Shown: piece by piece, positions 7,887 to 16,444 of the stretch
How the letters are laid out: each line of letters opens with the position of its first letter
Position numbering within the stretch: position 1 is the stretch's first letter
Source of the DNA: Rhizobium ecuadorense
GTDB taxonomy: Bacteria > Pseudomonadota > Alphaproteobacteria > Rhizobiales > Rhizobiaceae
Direction of reading: 5' to 3'
Length of the DNA: 64,000 bases
Assembly: GCF_001187535.1 (NCBI RefSeq)
Contig: NZ_LFIO01000812.1
Location: forward strand, 1-64,000
Position numbers and translations under genes: made by a program
Notes under the pieces: generated by a model
What the model saw: the letters and a program-made list of their open reading frames with translations, nothing else
What the model was told of the DNA's origin: nothing
Databases searched by the model: none

Positions 7887-8978
7887 ATGAAAGCCGCCAA
7901 TATCGATGCCAAGGATGTCCTGATCGACTGCCAATCCCTCTGGAAGGTTTTCGGAGGCAAGTCCGTCGCCGCGATGAAATCGATCAAGGAGCGCGGCCTC
8001 GGCAAGACAGAGGTCCTCAAGGAGTTCAACTGCGTCGTCGGCGTCTCCGATGCGAGCATCGAGGTCCGGCGCGGCGAAATCTTCTGCATCATGGGACTGT
8101 CGGGAAGCGGAAAATCGACGCTCATCCGCCTTCTCAACAAGCTGATCACGCCGAGCTCCGGCAAGGTCCTGGTCAAGGGACGCGACCTCGCCTCCTTGTC
8201 GCCGGTCGATCTCCGGCAGATGCGCGCCAAGAACATCGGCATGGTGTTTCAGAGCGTCGCGCTGCTGCCGCACCGGACGGTGCTCGAAAATGCGGCCTTC
8301 GGCCTCGAGGTCCAGGGTATTGCGAAGGCAGAGCGAAACAAGACCGCTGCCGCCGCCCTCGAGAAGGTCGGCCTCGCCGACTGGCTGAGCCGTTATCCCA
8401 GTGAGCTTTCCGGCGGCATGCAGCAACGCGTCGGGCTTGCCCGAGCGCTCGCCTCCGACCCCGAGATCATCCTGATGGACGAGCCGTTCAGCGCGCTCGA
8501 CCCGCTGATCCGGCGCCAGCTTCAGGATGAGTTCCGCCAGCTGACCAAAGCGCTCGGCAAGTCCGCCGTCTTCATCACCCATGATCTCGACGAGGCGATC
8601 CGCATCGGCGATCGCATCGCGATCATGAAGGACGGCGTCATCATCCAGACTGGCACGGCAGAGGAAATCATCCTCAACCCGGCGGACGCCTACGTCGCCG
8701 AATTCGTCGCGGGCATTTCCCGCCTGCACCTGATCAAGGCGCATTCCGTCATGCGGAGTGTCGCCGAATTCCAGCAAGGGGCGCCGACCTTCGACATCGC
8801 CTCGCTGGCGCGCACGACGCCGGACGCCGATATCGACGAGCTCATTTCTTTGACGATGCAGTCGGAGCGTGACGCCATCGCCGTCGTCGACAACGATCAG
8901 GTCGTCGGCGTGGTCACGCCGCGCAGCCTGCTGATGGGCGTCAAGGGGACCTCCGCCCACGATCTCACGGCGGCGTGA
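7887..8978 (+). CDS. Glycine-betaine/proline-type ABC importer, ATP-binding subunit (ProV/OpuAA-like)
   Basis: 363 residues. The N-terminus SLWKVFGGK and the long insertion before the nucleotide-binding core are typical of ProV-type ATPases. Walker A is GLSGSGKST at residues 70-78, the signature is LSGGMQQR near 174, Walker B is IILMDEPFSAL near 193, and the switch histidine lies in FITHDLDEA. Residues beyond about 275 form a regulatory extension resembling a CBS-type region, which in this family senses ionic strength. A ribosome site AAAGGGG precedes the ATG. It powers the importer made with the two permeases that follow. Confidence 0.92.
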   Translation: MKAANIDAKDVLIDCQSLWKVFGGKSVAAMKSIKERGLGKTEVLKEFNCVVGVSDASIEVRRGEIFCIMGLSGSGKSTLIRLLNKLITPSSGKVLVKGRDLASLSPVDLRQMRAKNIGMVFQSVALLPHRTVLENAAFGLEVQGIAKAERNKTAAAALEKVGLADWLSRYPSELSGGMQQRVGLARALASDPEIILMDEPFSALDPLIRRQLQDEFRQLTKALGKSAVFITHDLDEAIRIGDRIAIMKDGVIIQTGTAEEIILNPADAYVAEFVAGISRLHLIKAHSVMRSVAEFQQGAPTFDIASLARTTPDADIDELISLTMQSERDAIAVVDNDQVVGVVTPRSLLMGVKGTSAHDLTAA

Positions 8979-8999
8979 CCCCAACTGGAGGTGATTGAC

Positions 9000-9848
9000 A
9001 TGGATAGTTCAGCCTTCACCGATGTTTTCGACGAATGGACGGACTCTGCGCTCGAATGGGTGAGCGACAACGGAGAATTCCTCTTCGACTATATCAGACA
9101 GGTTCTCGAAGGGCTTTATGACGGCATCCTTTGGCTCCTGCAGCTTCCGCCCTTCTACGTGATCGCCCTGGTCGTGGCGCTCATCGGCTGGCGGGCGGTC
9201 AATCTCTGGTTCGGCCTCGCGAGCGGCGTCGCGCTGGCGCTTTGTTTTTCGATGGGGCTCTGGCCGGAGACGATGAGCACGCTCGCTCTGGTCCTGACCG
9301 CGACCGCGATCGCCTTGGCGATCGGCATCCCGATCGGTATCGCCGCCGGCTTCTTCACCGCTCTCGATCGCTTCATCGAGCCGGGTCTCGATCTGATCCA
9401 GACGCTTCCGCCCTATATCTACCTGCTGCCGGCGATCGCCCTGCTCGGCTACGGACCGGCGACGGCGCTGATTGCGACCGTGATCGTCGCCGTGCCGCCG
9501 GCCATCCGCCTGACCTCGCTCGGCATCCGCATGACTCCCAAGGAATTCATCGAACTTGGGGAGGCGCTCGGGATGACGCCGGCAAGGATGTTCCTCAAGA
9601 TCCGTCTTCCCTTTGCTCTGCCGAGCATCATGGCAGGCATCAATCAGAGCCTGATGATGGCCTTCGGCATGGTGGTCATCGCCGGCATCGTCGGTTCCGG
9701 CGGGCTCGGAGAGACGATCTACGGCGCGATCAGGACACTCGACATCGCCACCTCAATCAATGGAGCGATCGCTATCGTGGTATTGACCATGGTGATTGAC
9801 CGGATAACCCAGAGTGCCGCTCGCTTGGGAACAGGGAGGAAAGCATGA
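9000..9848 (+). CDS. Betaine-type ABC importer, permease 1 (ProW/OpuAB-like)
   Basis: 282 residues from the ATG at 9000, which has GGAGGTG 7 bases upstream; an in-frame GTG at 8991 overlaps that site and is rejected. The N-terminal 45 residues are acidic and soluble, then several membrane helices follow. The conserved cytoplasmic EAA loop reads FIELGEALGMTPARMFLKIRLP, and IAGIVGSGGLGETIYGAI is typical of ProW proteins. It lies 21 bases after the ATPase gene, and its stop overlaps the start of the second permease gene, so the two are translationally coupled. Confidence 0.9.
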   Translation: MDSSAFTDVFDEWTDSALEWVSDNGEFLFDYIRQVLEGLYDGILWLLQLPPFYVIALVVALIGWRAVNLWFGLASGVALALCFSMGLWPETMSTLALVLTATAIALAIGIPIGIAAGFFTALDRFIEPGLDLIQTLPPYIYLLPAIALLGYGPATALIATVIVAVPPAIRLTSLGIRMTPKEFIELGEALGMTPARMFLKIRLPFALPSIMAGINQSLMMAFGMVVIAGIVGSGGLGETIYGAIRTLDIATSINGAIAIVVLTMVIDRITQSAARLGTGRKA

Positions 9849-10696
9849 ATCTTTCGACCTTTCAGTTTTCGCCCGGCGCCTTCCTGGCGCCATCGGTCGA
9901 TTGGCTCAACACCAATCTTCACCCTCTGTTTGCGGCCATCAGCTATCTGGTGGAAACGGTGCTTTCGGCAATCGAGGCGGCACTGCTCTTCGTGCCACCC
10001 TATGCGCTGATCGCGATCGTTGTCGTCCTGGCATTCTTTGCCGTCAGCCTGCGCGCCGCGATCCTTGCCGGTCTCTGCCTCGGTTTCTGCCTGGTTGTAG
10101 GGCTGTGGACGGCATCGATGCAGACCCTTGCGCTGGTCAGCGTCGCCGTCATGATCTCGGTGCTCGTCGCCTTTCCGATCGGCGTCCTGTGCTCGCGGCA
10201 CAAGACGTTGGAGGCGGTGGTTCGCCCGATTCTCGACGTGATGCAGACCGTGCCGCCATGGGTCTATCTCATTCCCGCGGTGATGATCTTCAGCCTTGGG
10301 CGCGTGCCGGCGATCATCGCCACCATCGTCTACGGCATTCCGCCGATGCTGCGCCTGACGACGCTGGCCTTCAACCAGGTGCCGAAGGTGTTCATCGAAC
10401 TCGGCAGCGCCATCGGCGCGCCGCCGCGCTCCATCCTCTGGAAGATCGAAATCCCCCTGGCCAAGCAGACGCTGCTGGTCGGGCTCAACCAGTGCATTCT
10501 TCTGTCGCTGGCGATGGTCGTGCTGGCCGGCCTCGTCGGCGCAGGCGGGCTCGGCGCCGAGGTGACGCGCGGCCTGACGCGCATGGAGATGGGGCTTGGT
10601 CTGAGAGCCGGCCTGGCGATCGTCGCGGTCGCCCTTCTGCTTGACCGGTTGTCCCGCGGCCTGCTCGACCGCGACAGGCTGCCGAAAGCGGGATGA
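9845..10696 (+). CDS. Betaine-type ABC importer, permease 2 (ProW/OpuAB-like)
   Basis: 283 residues, a diverged paralogue of the preceding permease in length, helix layout and motif order. Its EAA loop reads FIELGSAIGAPPRSILWKIEIP and its C-terminal part has LAGLVGAGGLGAEVTRGL. Two different permeases imply a heterodimeric membrane channel, unlike the single ProW of enteric ProU. The start overlaps the previous stop (ATGA), and its own stop overlaps the start of the next gene in the same way, so the racemase-family gene is tied to the importer. Confidence 0.9.
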   Translation: MNLSTFQFSPGAFLAPSVDWLNTNLHPLFAAISYLVETVLSAIEAALLFVPPYALIAIVVVLAFFAVSLRAAILAGLCLGFCLVVGLWTASMQTLALVSVAVMISVLVAFPIGVLCSRHKTLEAVVRPILDVMQTVPPWVYLIPAVMIFSLGRVPAIIATIVYGIPPMLRLTTLAFNQVPKVFIELGSAIGAPPRSILWKIEIPLAKQTLLVGLNQCILLSLAMVVLAGLVGAGGLGAEVTRGLTRMEMGLGLRAGLAIVAVALLLDRLSRGLLDRDRLPKAG

Positions 10697-11709
10697 GCAA
10701 GGACACGAGGATGAGAAACAGCTTCTTCTGCATCGATGCCCATACCTGCGGCAACCCCGTCCGCCTCGTTGCCGGCGGCGGTCCGCTGCTTCCGCACCTG
10801 CCGATGGGCGAGCGCCGGGAAATCTTCGTCCGCGACCACGATTGGGTCCGCAAGGCGCTGATGTTCGAGCCGAGGGGGCATGACATCATGTCGGGCTCGA
10901 TCATCTACCCTGCCTACCGGGAAGACTGCGATTTCGCCGTTCTTTTCATCGAAGTCAGCGGCTGCCTGCCGATGTGCGGCGCCGGCACGATCGGCACCGT
11001 GACGGCTGCGATCGAGGACGGACTGGTCAGGCCGCGCGAGCCGGGTCGGGTCGCCATCGAAACGCCGGCCGGCAGAGTGGATGTCACCTATGAGGAGAAG
11101 GGCGGCTATGTCGATAGCGTTCGTCTCCACAATGTGGCGAGCTATCTCCACGAGGCCGATGTCGAGGTCGATGTGCCCGGCATGGGCCGTCTGCGGGTCG
11201 ATATCTCCTATGGCGGCAATTATTATGCGGTCGTCGAGCCGCAAGAGAATTGGAGCGGGCTCGACGACATGTCGGCGTCCGATATTGTCGGCTGCAGCCA
11301 GAGGCTGAGATCGGCGCTTGCTGGCGTCTGCGATCCCGTCCATCCCGACGATGCCAGGATCCGCGGCGTGCATCATGCGATCTGGTGCGACCGTCCCGTC
11401 AACGACGTCTCGGACGGACGCTGTGCGGTCTTCTACGGCGACAAGGCCATCGATCGGTCGCCGGGCGGCACCGGCACGTCGGCGCGCATGGCCCAGCTCC
11501 ATGGCAAGGGGCGGCTCGATGTCGGGTCGAAATATCGTCATGAAAGCCTGATCGGAACCATTTTCGAGGGCCGGGTCGAAGCCGAGGCGAGGGTCGGACC
11601 CTATCGCGGCATTCTTCCAAGCATCGGCGGCTGGGCGCGGGTCATCGGCCACAACACCATCTTTGTTGACGACCGTGATCCGCTGGCACACGGTTTTCAA
11701 ATTCGATGA
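10693..11709 (+). CDS. Proline racemase / 4-hydroxyproline epimerase family protein lacking the second catalytic cysteine
   Basis: 338 residues, full length for the family. The opening FCIDAHTCGNPVRLV and the later GTGTSARMAQLH are diagnostic. In racemases and epimerases two cysteines act as acid/base pair, in MCGHG and in SPCGTG. Here the first is kept (Cys95, in MCGAG, with the usual histidine replaced by Ala97), but the second is glycine (Gly258, in DRSPGGTG). Family members with threonine there are trans-3-hydroxyproline dehydratases. A Cys/Gly pair is not one of the combinations I know, so racemisation is doubtful. It could be a dehydratase or other eliminase, or act on an N-methylated substrate. 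It ends the operon, coupled to the second permease gene. Confidence 0.85.
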   Translation: MSKDTRMRNSFFCIDAHTCGNPVRLVAGGGPLLPHLPMGERREIFVRDHDWVRKALMFEPRGHDIMSGSIIYPAYREDCDFAVLFIEVSGCLPMCGAGTIGTVTAAIEDGLVRPREPGRVAIETPAGRVDVTYEEKGGYVDSVRLHNVASYLHEADVEVDVPGMGRLRVDISYGGNYYAVVEPQENWSGLDDMSASDIVGCSQRLRSALAGVCDPVHPDDARIRGVHHAIWCDRPVNDVSDGRCAVFYGDKAIDRSPGGTGTSARMAQLHGKGRLDVGSKYRHESLIGTIFEGRVEAEARVGPYRGILPSIGGWARVIGHNTIFVDDRDPLAHGFQIR

Positions 11710-11749
11710 GCGCATTTTCCGAGTTTTGAGAGGCGGCAAGGAGATGACT

Positions 11750-12763
11750 ATGCGACCGGAGCAGCATCGGCAGGGAGACGGCGCCGCGAAACCCGGCGCC
11801 CGGCTTAAAGTGGGATTCGTGCTGTCGCGGTCATTTACGCTGTCGGCCTTTGCGCTCTTCATCGATACGCTGCGGCTTGCCAGCGACGAGCAGGATCGCT
11901 CCGGAAGGGTGCTTGCCGATTGGCAGGTGATCGGCAGCACGCGGCATCTGATCACCTCAAGCTGCGGCGTCCAGGTTGCCCCGACCTCCGATTTCGTCGA
12001 TCCTTTGAAATTCGACTACATCGTGGTCGTCGGCGGGCTTCTGACGGTGGAGAATCCTGTCGACCAGCAGACCATCACTTTTCTCAGGCAGGCGGATGCC
12101 AAGAAGGTGCCGCTGATCGGCGTCTGCACCGGGTCGTTCATTCTTGCGGCGGCCGGCCTGATGAAGCGGCACGAATCCTGCGTGAGCTGGCTGCATTACA
12201 AGGAGTTTCGCGAGCGGTTCCCCGATCACGGCGTTCGGTCCGACCGGCTCTTCAATCTCGATCGCCAGCGCGGATCCTGCGCCGGCGGCAGCAGTTCGGC
12301 CGACATGGCCGCGTTGCTGGTCAGGAAATATATCAGCCGGGATGCCGAGCGAAATGCGCTTGAAGTGCTTCAGATCGAGAAGGCCCGGGCGCCGGCGGAT
12401 ATCCAGCCCCGCCGTCCGCTGTACGACGATTATGACGACGCTCGCGTCAAGGCGGCGATGATTACGATGGAACAGTTCGTCGACGGCAGCATATCGATCC
12501 AGAAGCTTGCCGGCATGGTTGGGCTGTCACGGCGGCAGCTGGAGAGAATTTTCATCGACAAGACGGGAATGTCTCCCGCCAAGGCCTATAATCGGGTTCG
12601 CATGGAGCGGGCAAAATCGATCCTGGTCCAGTCGAAGGCGCCGCTTATCGAGATCGCGCTCGATGTCGGCTTTGAAAATGCCTCGCAGTTCACGCGGACC
12701 TTCAAGCGGACTTTCGGGCAGACGCCGTCACAGCATCGCGCGGCAGCTTTGAGGGCGCACTGA
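11750..12763 (+). CDS. GATase1-like AraC-family transcriptional regulator (GbdR/GlxA type)
   Basis: 337 residues from the ATG at 11750, chosen because AAGGAG lies six bases upstream; an ATG at 11744 directly abuts that site. Residues 20-195 form a DJ-1/PfpI-like glutaminase fold (SFTLSAFALFIDTLRLA, then VGGLL and GVCTGSFILAAAGL with the nucleophile-elbow cysteine). The last 100 residues hold two helix-turn-helices of the AraC class (SIQKLAGMVGLSRRQLERIF and LIEIALDVGFENASQF). GbdR of Pseudomonas, which switches on glycine betaine demethylation in response to betaine, has this architecture. Its location between the betaine import operon and the Rieske demethylase operon supports a betaine-sensing activator. 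Confidence 0.85.
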   Translation: MRPEQHRQGDGAAKPGARLKVGFVLSRSFTLSAFALFIDTLRLASDEQDRSGRVLADWQVIGSTRHLITSSCGVQVAPTSDFVDPLKFDYIVVVGGLLTVENPVDQQTITFLRQADAKKVPLIGVCTGSFILAAAGLMKRHESCVSWLHYKEFRERFPDHGVRSDRLFNLDRQRGSCAGGSSSADMAALLVRKYISRDAERNALEVLQIEKARAPADIQPRRPLYDDYDDARVKAAMITMEQFVDGSISIQKLAGMVGLSRRQLERIFIDKTGMSPAKAYNRVRMERAKSILVQSKAPLIEIALDVGFENASQFTRTFKRTFGQTPSQHRAAALRAH

Positions 12764-12788
12764 CCGAGACGCCTCGCGCGAAGAGGTT

Positions 12789-14069
12789 TCAGATATCCTC
12801 CCACGGAAAGCTGTCCAGCCGCTCCGCGCCCTTGGCGGTGATCAGGGCCTGGGTTTCTAGTTTGATGCTCTCCGAACCGGCTTCGGCGATCAGGCTTTCG
12901 ACGTTGAGCACCATGTTCTCCTCGATGATGCCGCTGAAAGCGGGATCGAAATCCGGGTGCAGCAACACGCCCGGCCATTCGTCGGCCATGCCGGTACCGT
13001 GCAGGGCGAGCGTGTAGCGATAAGGCTGGTATTTCTCCGGGATTTGCCAGGACAGTTCGTTGAACTCCCGGAACGTCATGCCCGGCCGGATGACCGACAG
13101 ATTGTGTTCGATCTGGTCCCTGGCTGCGGCGTAAAGCTCCTTCTGCTTGGCGTTCATGGCCACGTGGCCTGATGTCCATGAGCGCGAGAGGTCGGCGCAA
13201 TAGCCGTAGGGGCCGATCATATCGGTGTCGAAGGAGATCATCTCGCCGCGCTTGATGACGTAGTCCGAACACTCCTGATACCAGGGATTGGTTCGGGGGC
13301 CCGCGGTCAATAGCTTGGTCTCCAGCCATTCGCCGCCGCTGCGCGCATTTTCGAAGTGCAGTTCGGCCCAGATCTCCCGCTCGGTGCGGCCCGGCTCCGA
13401 TACTTCGTACATCCGCGCCATTCCCGCTTCGCAGACGCGGATCGTCCAGCGCATCAGCTCGATTTCTTCATCGCTTTTGACCGACCGCGCCCGTTCGGCC
13501 AGTTCCTGGCCGTCGAGAAGGGTAAATCCGCGTTCCGTGAGTTCGAATGCGCCTGATGGTTCGAGCCTGTCGACGGCGATGCACCTGTTGGCGCCATTGC
13601 CCTTCACGATGTCGGTGATCTCGTCCGCCCAGACCTTCAGGCGGGGTTCCACGAGGTTGCCTGCGGTGAAGAAGATCCAGGACTTCGCCAGCCGGATCTC
13701 GTCGATGCCGGGCAGCCCGTCATTGACGTGTTCGGCGCCTTCGAATTCGAAAATAATCGCCGGGCCGTCGGCCAGGATCAGCGCGTAGCGTGACGGATTA
13801 TGCATCGTCCAGATGCTCATGTTCGACGAGTCGAAGGCATAGCGGATATTGACGGGATCGTAGAGCAGCAGCGCGCCGCAATCCCATTCGCGCATCTTCA
13901 TGCGCAGCCGCGCCAGCCGGTAGCGGCGCGCCCGGTCGAGCGTCGCGGCCGGCACAGGACTGATGAGAGGCCGGTCCGCTCCCTCGGGGTTGAGGTAGGC
14001 CTGCTTGCGCTCATCCTTGAAGACGGTCGAGCCGGTCAGCTCGACGGAATCGTTTTCGTCTCGCAGCAT
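12789..14069 (-). CDS. M24-family metalloenzyme closely resembling DMSP lyase DddP / creatinase-type hydrolase
   Basis: 426 residues from the ATG at 14067-14069; the frame runs further upstream without a better start. It has the pita-bread fold arrangement of M24 enzymes: a creatinase N-domain (to about 190) and a catalytic domain. Stretches such as YDPVNIRYAFDSSNM, GPRTNPW and SFDTDMIGPYGYCADLSR follow the DddP pattern as I know it. All six metal ligands of that family are present: Asp281, Asp283, Asp293, His357 (LALHGTG), Glu391 and Glu405. DddP cleaves dimethylsulfoniopropionate to acrylate and DMS. Related proteins hydrolyse C-N bonds, so a betaine or ectoine-type substrate is equally possible. 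It is the last gene of the Rieske operon. Confidence 0.75.
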   Translation of the reverse strand: MLRDENDSVELTGSTVFKDERKQAYLNPEGADRPLISPVPAATLDRARRYRLARLRMKMREWDCGALLLYDPVNIRYAFDSSNMSIWTMHNPSRYALILADGPAIIFEFEGAEHVNDGLPGIDEIRLAKSWIFFTAGNLVEPRLKVWADEITDIVKGNGANRCIAVDRLEPSGAFELTERGFTLLDGQELAERARSVKSDEEIELMRWTIRVCEAGMARMYEVSEPGRTEREIWAELHFENARSGGEWLETKLLTAGPRTNPWYQECSDYVIKRGEMISFDTDMIGPYGYCADLSRSWTSGHVAMNAKQKELYAAARDQIEHNLSVIRPGMTFREFNELSWQIPEKYQPYRYTLALHGTGMADEWPGVLLHPDFDPAFSGIIEENMVLNVESLIAEAGSESIKLETQALITAKGAERLDSFPWEDI

Positions 14070-14109
14070 CCGAGTGCTCCCTTGTTGTCGGTGAATAATG
14101 CGGTGTCGC

Positions 14110-15201
14110 TCAGCGTTCGATGACGAGATCGCTGAGCGGCTTCGAGCAGCAGGGCAGGAAGAATCCGGCGTCGATTTCCCTCTGGCGGATGCCGCCATTG
14201 TGGTTCATGTCGACCGTGCCCGATGTCAGCTTCGACTTGCAGGTGCCGCAGACGCCGTTGGCGCAGGAGGATGGAACCCTGACCCCCGACTTCTTCGCGC
14301 AGGAGAGCACGCTCTGATCGCCTGTCACCTCGATGCTGCGGGCCTGCTTCGAAAAGGTCACCTGAAAGACCTTGGCGGTCGCCTCCCCAACTGCAGGGAT
14401 TTCCGGTTCGTCGATGACGGCGTCGTCGAAGCTTTCCTCGAGATAGTGCGAGGCGGGGACGCCGAGCTCGGTGGAAATGCGGCGGGCCGCCGCCATGAAC
14501 GGGGCGGGGCCGCAGCACATCAGCGTCCGCTCGGCGATATCGGGAACCGCAAGCCTGACATAGTCCGCCGAAATACGGCCGGTGAGACCCGGCCAGGACG
14601 CCTCGCCGGCGACGGTCTCCGGGAGGAAGTGCAGCCGAAGGCCCTTCAGCCTGCGGGCGATGCAGGCAAGCTCGTCGCGGAAGATCAAATCCTGCGGTGT
14701 GCGCGCGGCGTGCATGAAGACAACATCGGCGGGTTCGCAGCTGTCGGCAAGTTCCCGCAGAATGGACATGACCGGGGTGATGCCGGAGCCGCCGGAGAGC
14801 AGCAGAAGCTTAGGTCCCGACGTCTCGGACCGGACGAAATGGCCGAGCGGGCCTTTCGCCTTGACGGATGCGCCCGGAACCAGCGAGTCGTGAAGCCAGT
14901 TGGAGATCTTGCCGCCCGGAACGCGCTTCACCGTGACGGAGAAGGCGTTCGTGCGATGCGGCGAAGAGGAGATGCTGTAGCACCGGCTTTCAGCCTCTCC
15001 ATTGTGTTCAAGGTCGAACAGAAAATACTGTCCGGCCTTGAAGGCGAAGTGCTTCCCCCCAGGGGAGGCGAAGGTGAACGTCTTGACGTCGTGGGTCTCC
15101 TGCTGGACGTCGAGGCAGACGAGCGCATCGTCTTCCTCGGGATTCCAGACGTCGTGAAGGGCGGCCTTTGCGAGCAGCACTTGCGGGGTCCTAGTATCCA
15201 T
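14110..15201 (-). CDS. Ferredoxin-NAD(P)H reductase of a Rieske oxygenase (GbcB-like)
   Basis: 363 residues from the ATG at 15199-15201, overlapping the end of the Rieske gene by 11 bases. The order is FAD-binding barrel (RCYSISSSP near residue 95), NAD(P)-binding domain (LLLSGGSGITPVMSIL, then MCCGPAPFM) and a C-terminal plant-type [2Fe-2S] ferredoxin with cysteines in SSCANGVCGTCKSKL and a fourth in PCCSKP. It would pass electrons from NAD(P)H to the Rieske oxygenase encoded just upstream. This is the layout of the second component of glycine betaine and stachydrine demethylases. Confidence 0.92.
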   Translation of the reverse strand: MDTRTPQVLLAKAALHDVWNPEEDDALVCLDVQQETHDVKTFTFASPGGKHFAFKAGQYFLFDLEHNGEAESRCYSISSSPHRTNAFSVTVKRVPGGKISNWLHDSLVPGASVKAKGPLGHFVRSETSGPKLLLLSGGSGITPVMSILRELADSCEPADVVFMHAARTPQDLIFRDELACIARRLKGLRLHFLPETVAGEASWPGLTGRISADYVRLAVPDIAERTLMCCGPAPFMAAARRISTELGVPASHYLEESFDDAVIDEPEIPAVGEATAKVFQVTFSKQARSIEVTGDQSVLSCAKKSGVRVPSSCANGVCGTCKSKLTSGTVDMNHNGGIRQREIDAGFFLPCCSKPLSDLVIER

Positions 15202-16444
15202 GAGCGCGCATCCGGTCGATGTACCAGCTGGCGAACTTGTCGAGGTTCGTCTCGGAAAAGCGGGAATAGGGACCCGGCTGATAGGCCGGATCGAGAGCGC
15301 CGGCATGGGAACGGGCGACGAGATCGGCGTCCTGATCGGTGGTTGCGACCCAGACATCCGTCAGCTTGTCGAGGTCGTAATCGACCCCTTCGACGGCGTC
15401 CTTGTGCACCAGCCACTTGGTCCTGACCAGCGTCTTGCCTGAAGAGAGCGGGATAACGGTTGCCACCACGGCATGGTCGCCCATGAAGTGGTTCCAGCTG
15501 TTATGACCCCAGAGATGCGTGTCGCCGAGATCCTTGCGGGTCATCTGCCCGAGGAGCTTGGACGATGCGGCGGTGGCGTCGGGGGTCTGGGATTCGCCCG
15601 CACCTGATATGATCAGCCGCTGCGTGCGGAAGTTAGTGGCGCAATCGGAAAGCTGCTCGACGGCAGCCGAGGGGAAACCGTCGGCTTCCCATGCCTGCGT
15701 GCGCGCCTCGTAAAGCCGGAAATGCTCCTCGGCCTGTTCTCGATCCTCAGGGCTCAACGTTTCGGGATCGAAACCGAAGTCGAGATCGACGAAGGAGACG
15801 CAGAGTTCCGGGTGGTTGGCGGAGCAGTGATAGCACTCGCGATTGTTCTCCATCGTCAGCTTCCAGTTGCCGTCCTCGATGACGTCGGTCTGGTGGGCGA
15901 TCTTGGCATTGCGGATATCGTAGGGCGCGAGCCGCTCGATCATCGCCTGTTCGAGGACGGCAATGTCCTCGGGCGGATTGTCGGACAGGCAGACGTAGAT
16001 CAGGCCGCCGATCGACTTGAAGGTGACCGGCTTGAGACCGTGACAATCCTTGTCGAATTCCTTGCCCATATGGGGGGCGTAGCTGAGTTCGCCCGTCAGC
16101 TCATAGGTCCAGGTGTGATAGGGACAGACGAGCTTCGAAACGATCGTCCTGCCCGGGTTGAGAAGACGGGAGCCGCGATGGCGGCAGACATTGTGCAGCA
16201 CGCGGATTTCGCCGTCGTCGTCGCGCAGCAGGATCAGGCTCGTCTTGCCGATATCGACGACCGTAGCGTCGCCGGGCTCTGGAACATCACAGTCGAGGCC
16301 GACGCAGATCCAGTGCTTGTGGAAGAAGACCTCGATATCCGCTTCGAATACGTCTTCTCTTATATAGAGGCCGGCCGGCAGCGAGTGGCCTTCCGAGCGG
16401 GAGTCGAGCAGTGCCGAAATGGTAGATGGAAGCCTATTTAGCAT
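15191..16444 (-). CDS. Rieske non-heme iron oxygenase, probable betaine N-demethylase (GbcA/stachydrine demethylase type)
   Basis: 417 residues. The Rieske cluster ligands are Cys87, His89, Cys107 and His110 (NVCRHRGSR ... CPYHTW). The catalytic domain has the mononuclear iron motif NNRECYHCSANHPE with His206 and His211, and a distal acidic ligand. The sequence follows the GbcA/Stc2 group, which removes a methyl group from quaternary amines as formaldehyde. It is first in a three-gene minus-strand operon with its reductase and the DddP-like enzyme. The start at 16442-16444 has AAGAGG upstream and lies inside a long inverted repeat shared with the divergent LysR gene. Proline betaine, hydroxyproline betaine or glycine betaine are the likely substrates; the sequence does not decide. 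Confidence 0.88.
   Translation of the reverse strand: MLNRLPSTISALLDSRSEGHSLPAGLYIREDVFEADIEVFFHKHWICVGLDCDVPEPGDATVVDIGKTSLILLRDDDGEIRVLHNVCRHRGSRLLNPGRTIVSKLVCPYHTWTYELTGELSYAPHMGKEFDKDCHGLKPVTFKSIGGLIYVCLSDNPPEDIAVLEQAMIERLAPYDIRNAKIAHQTDVIEDGNWKLTMENNRECYHCSANHPELCVSFVDLDFGFDPETLSPEDREQAEEHFRLYEARTQAWEADGFPSAAVEQLSDCATNFRTQRLIISGAGESQTPDATAASSKLLGQMTRKDLGDTHLWGHNSWNHFMGDHAVVATVIPLSSGKTLVRTKWLVHKDAVEGVDYDLDKLTDVWVATTDQDADLVARSHAGALDPAYQPGPYSRFSETNLDKFASWYIDRMRAHGY

Noticed and set aside
14098..15426. 442-residue plus-strand frame opposite the ferredoxin reductase
   Set aside because: Antisense shadow with biased composition; reductase motifs are on the minus strand.
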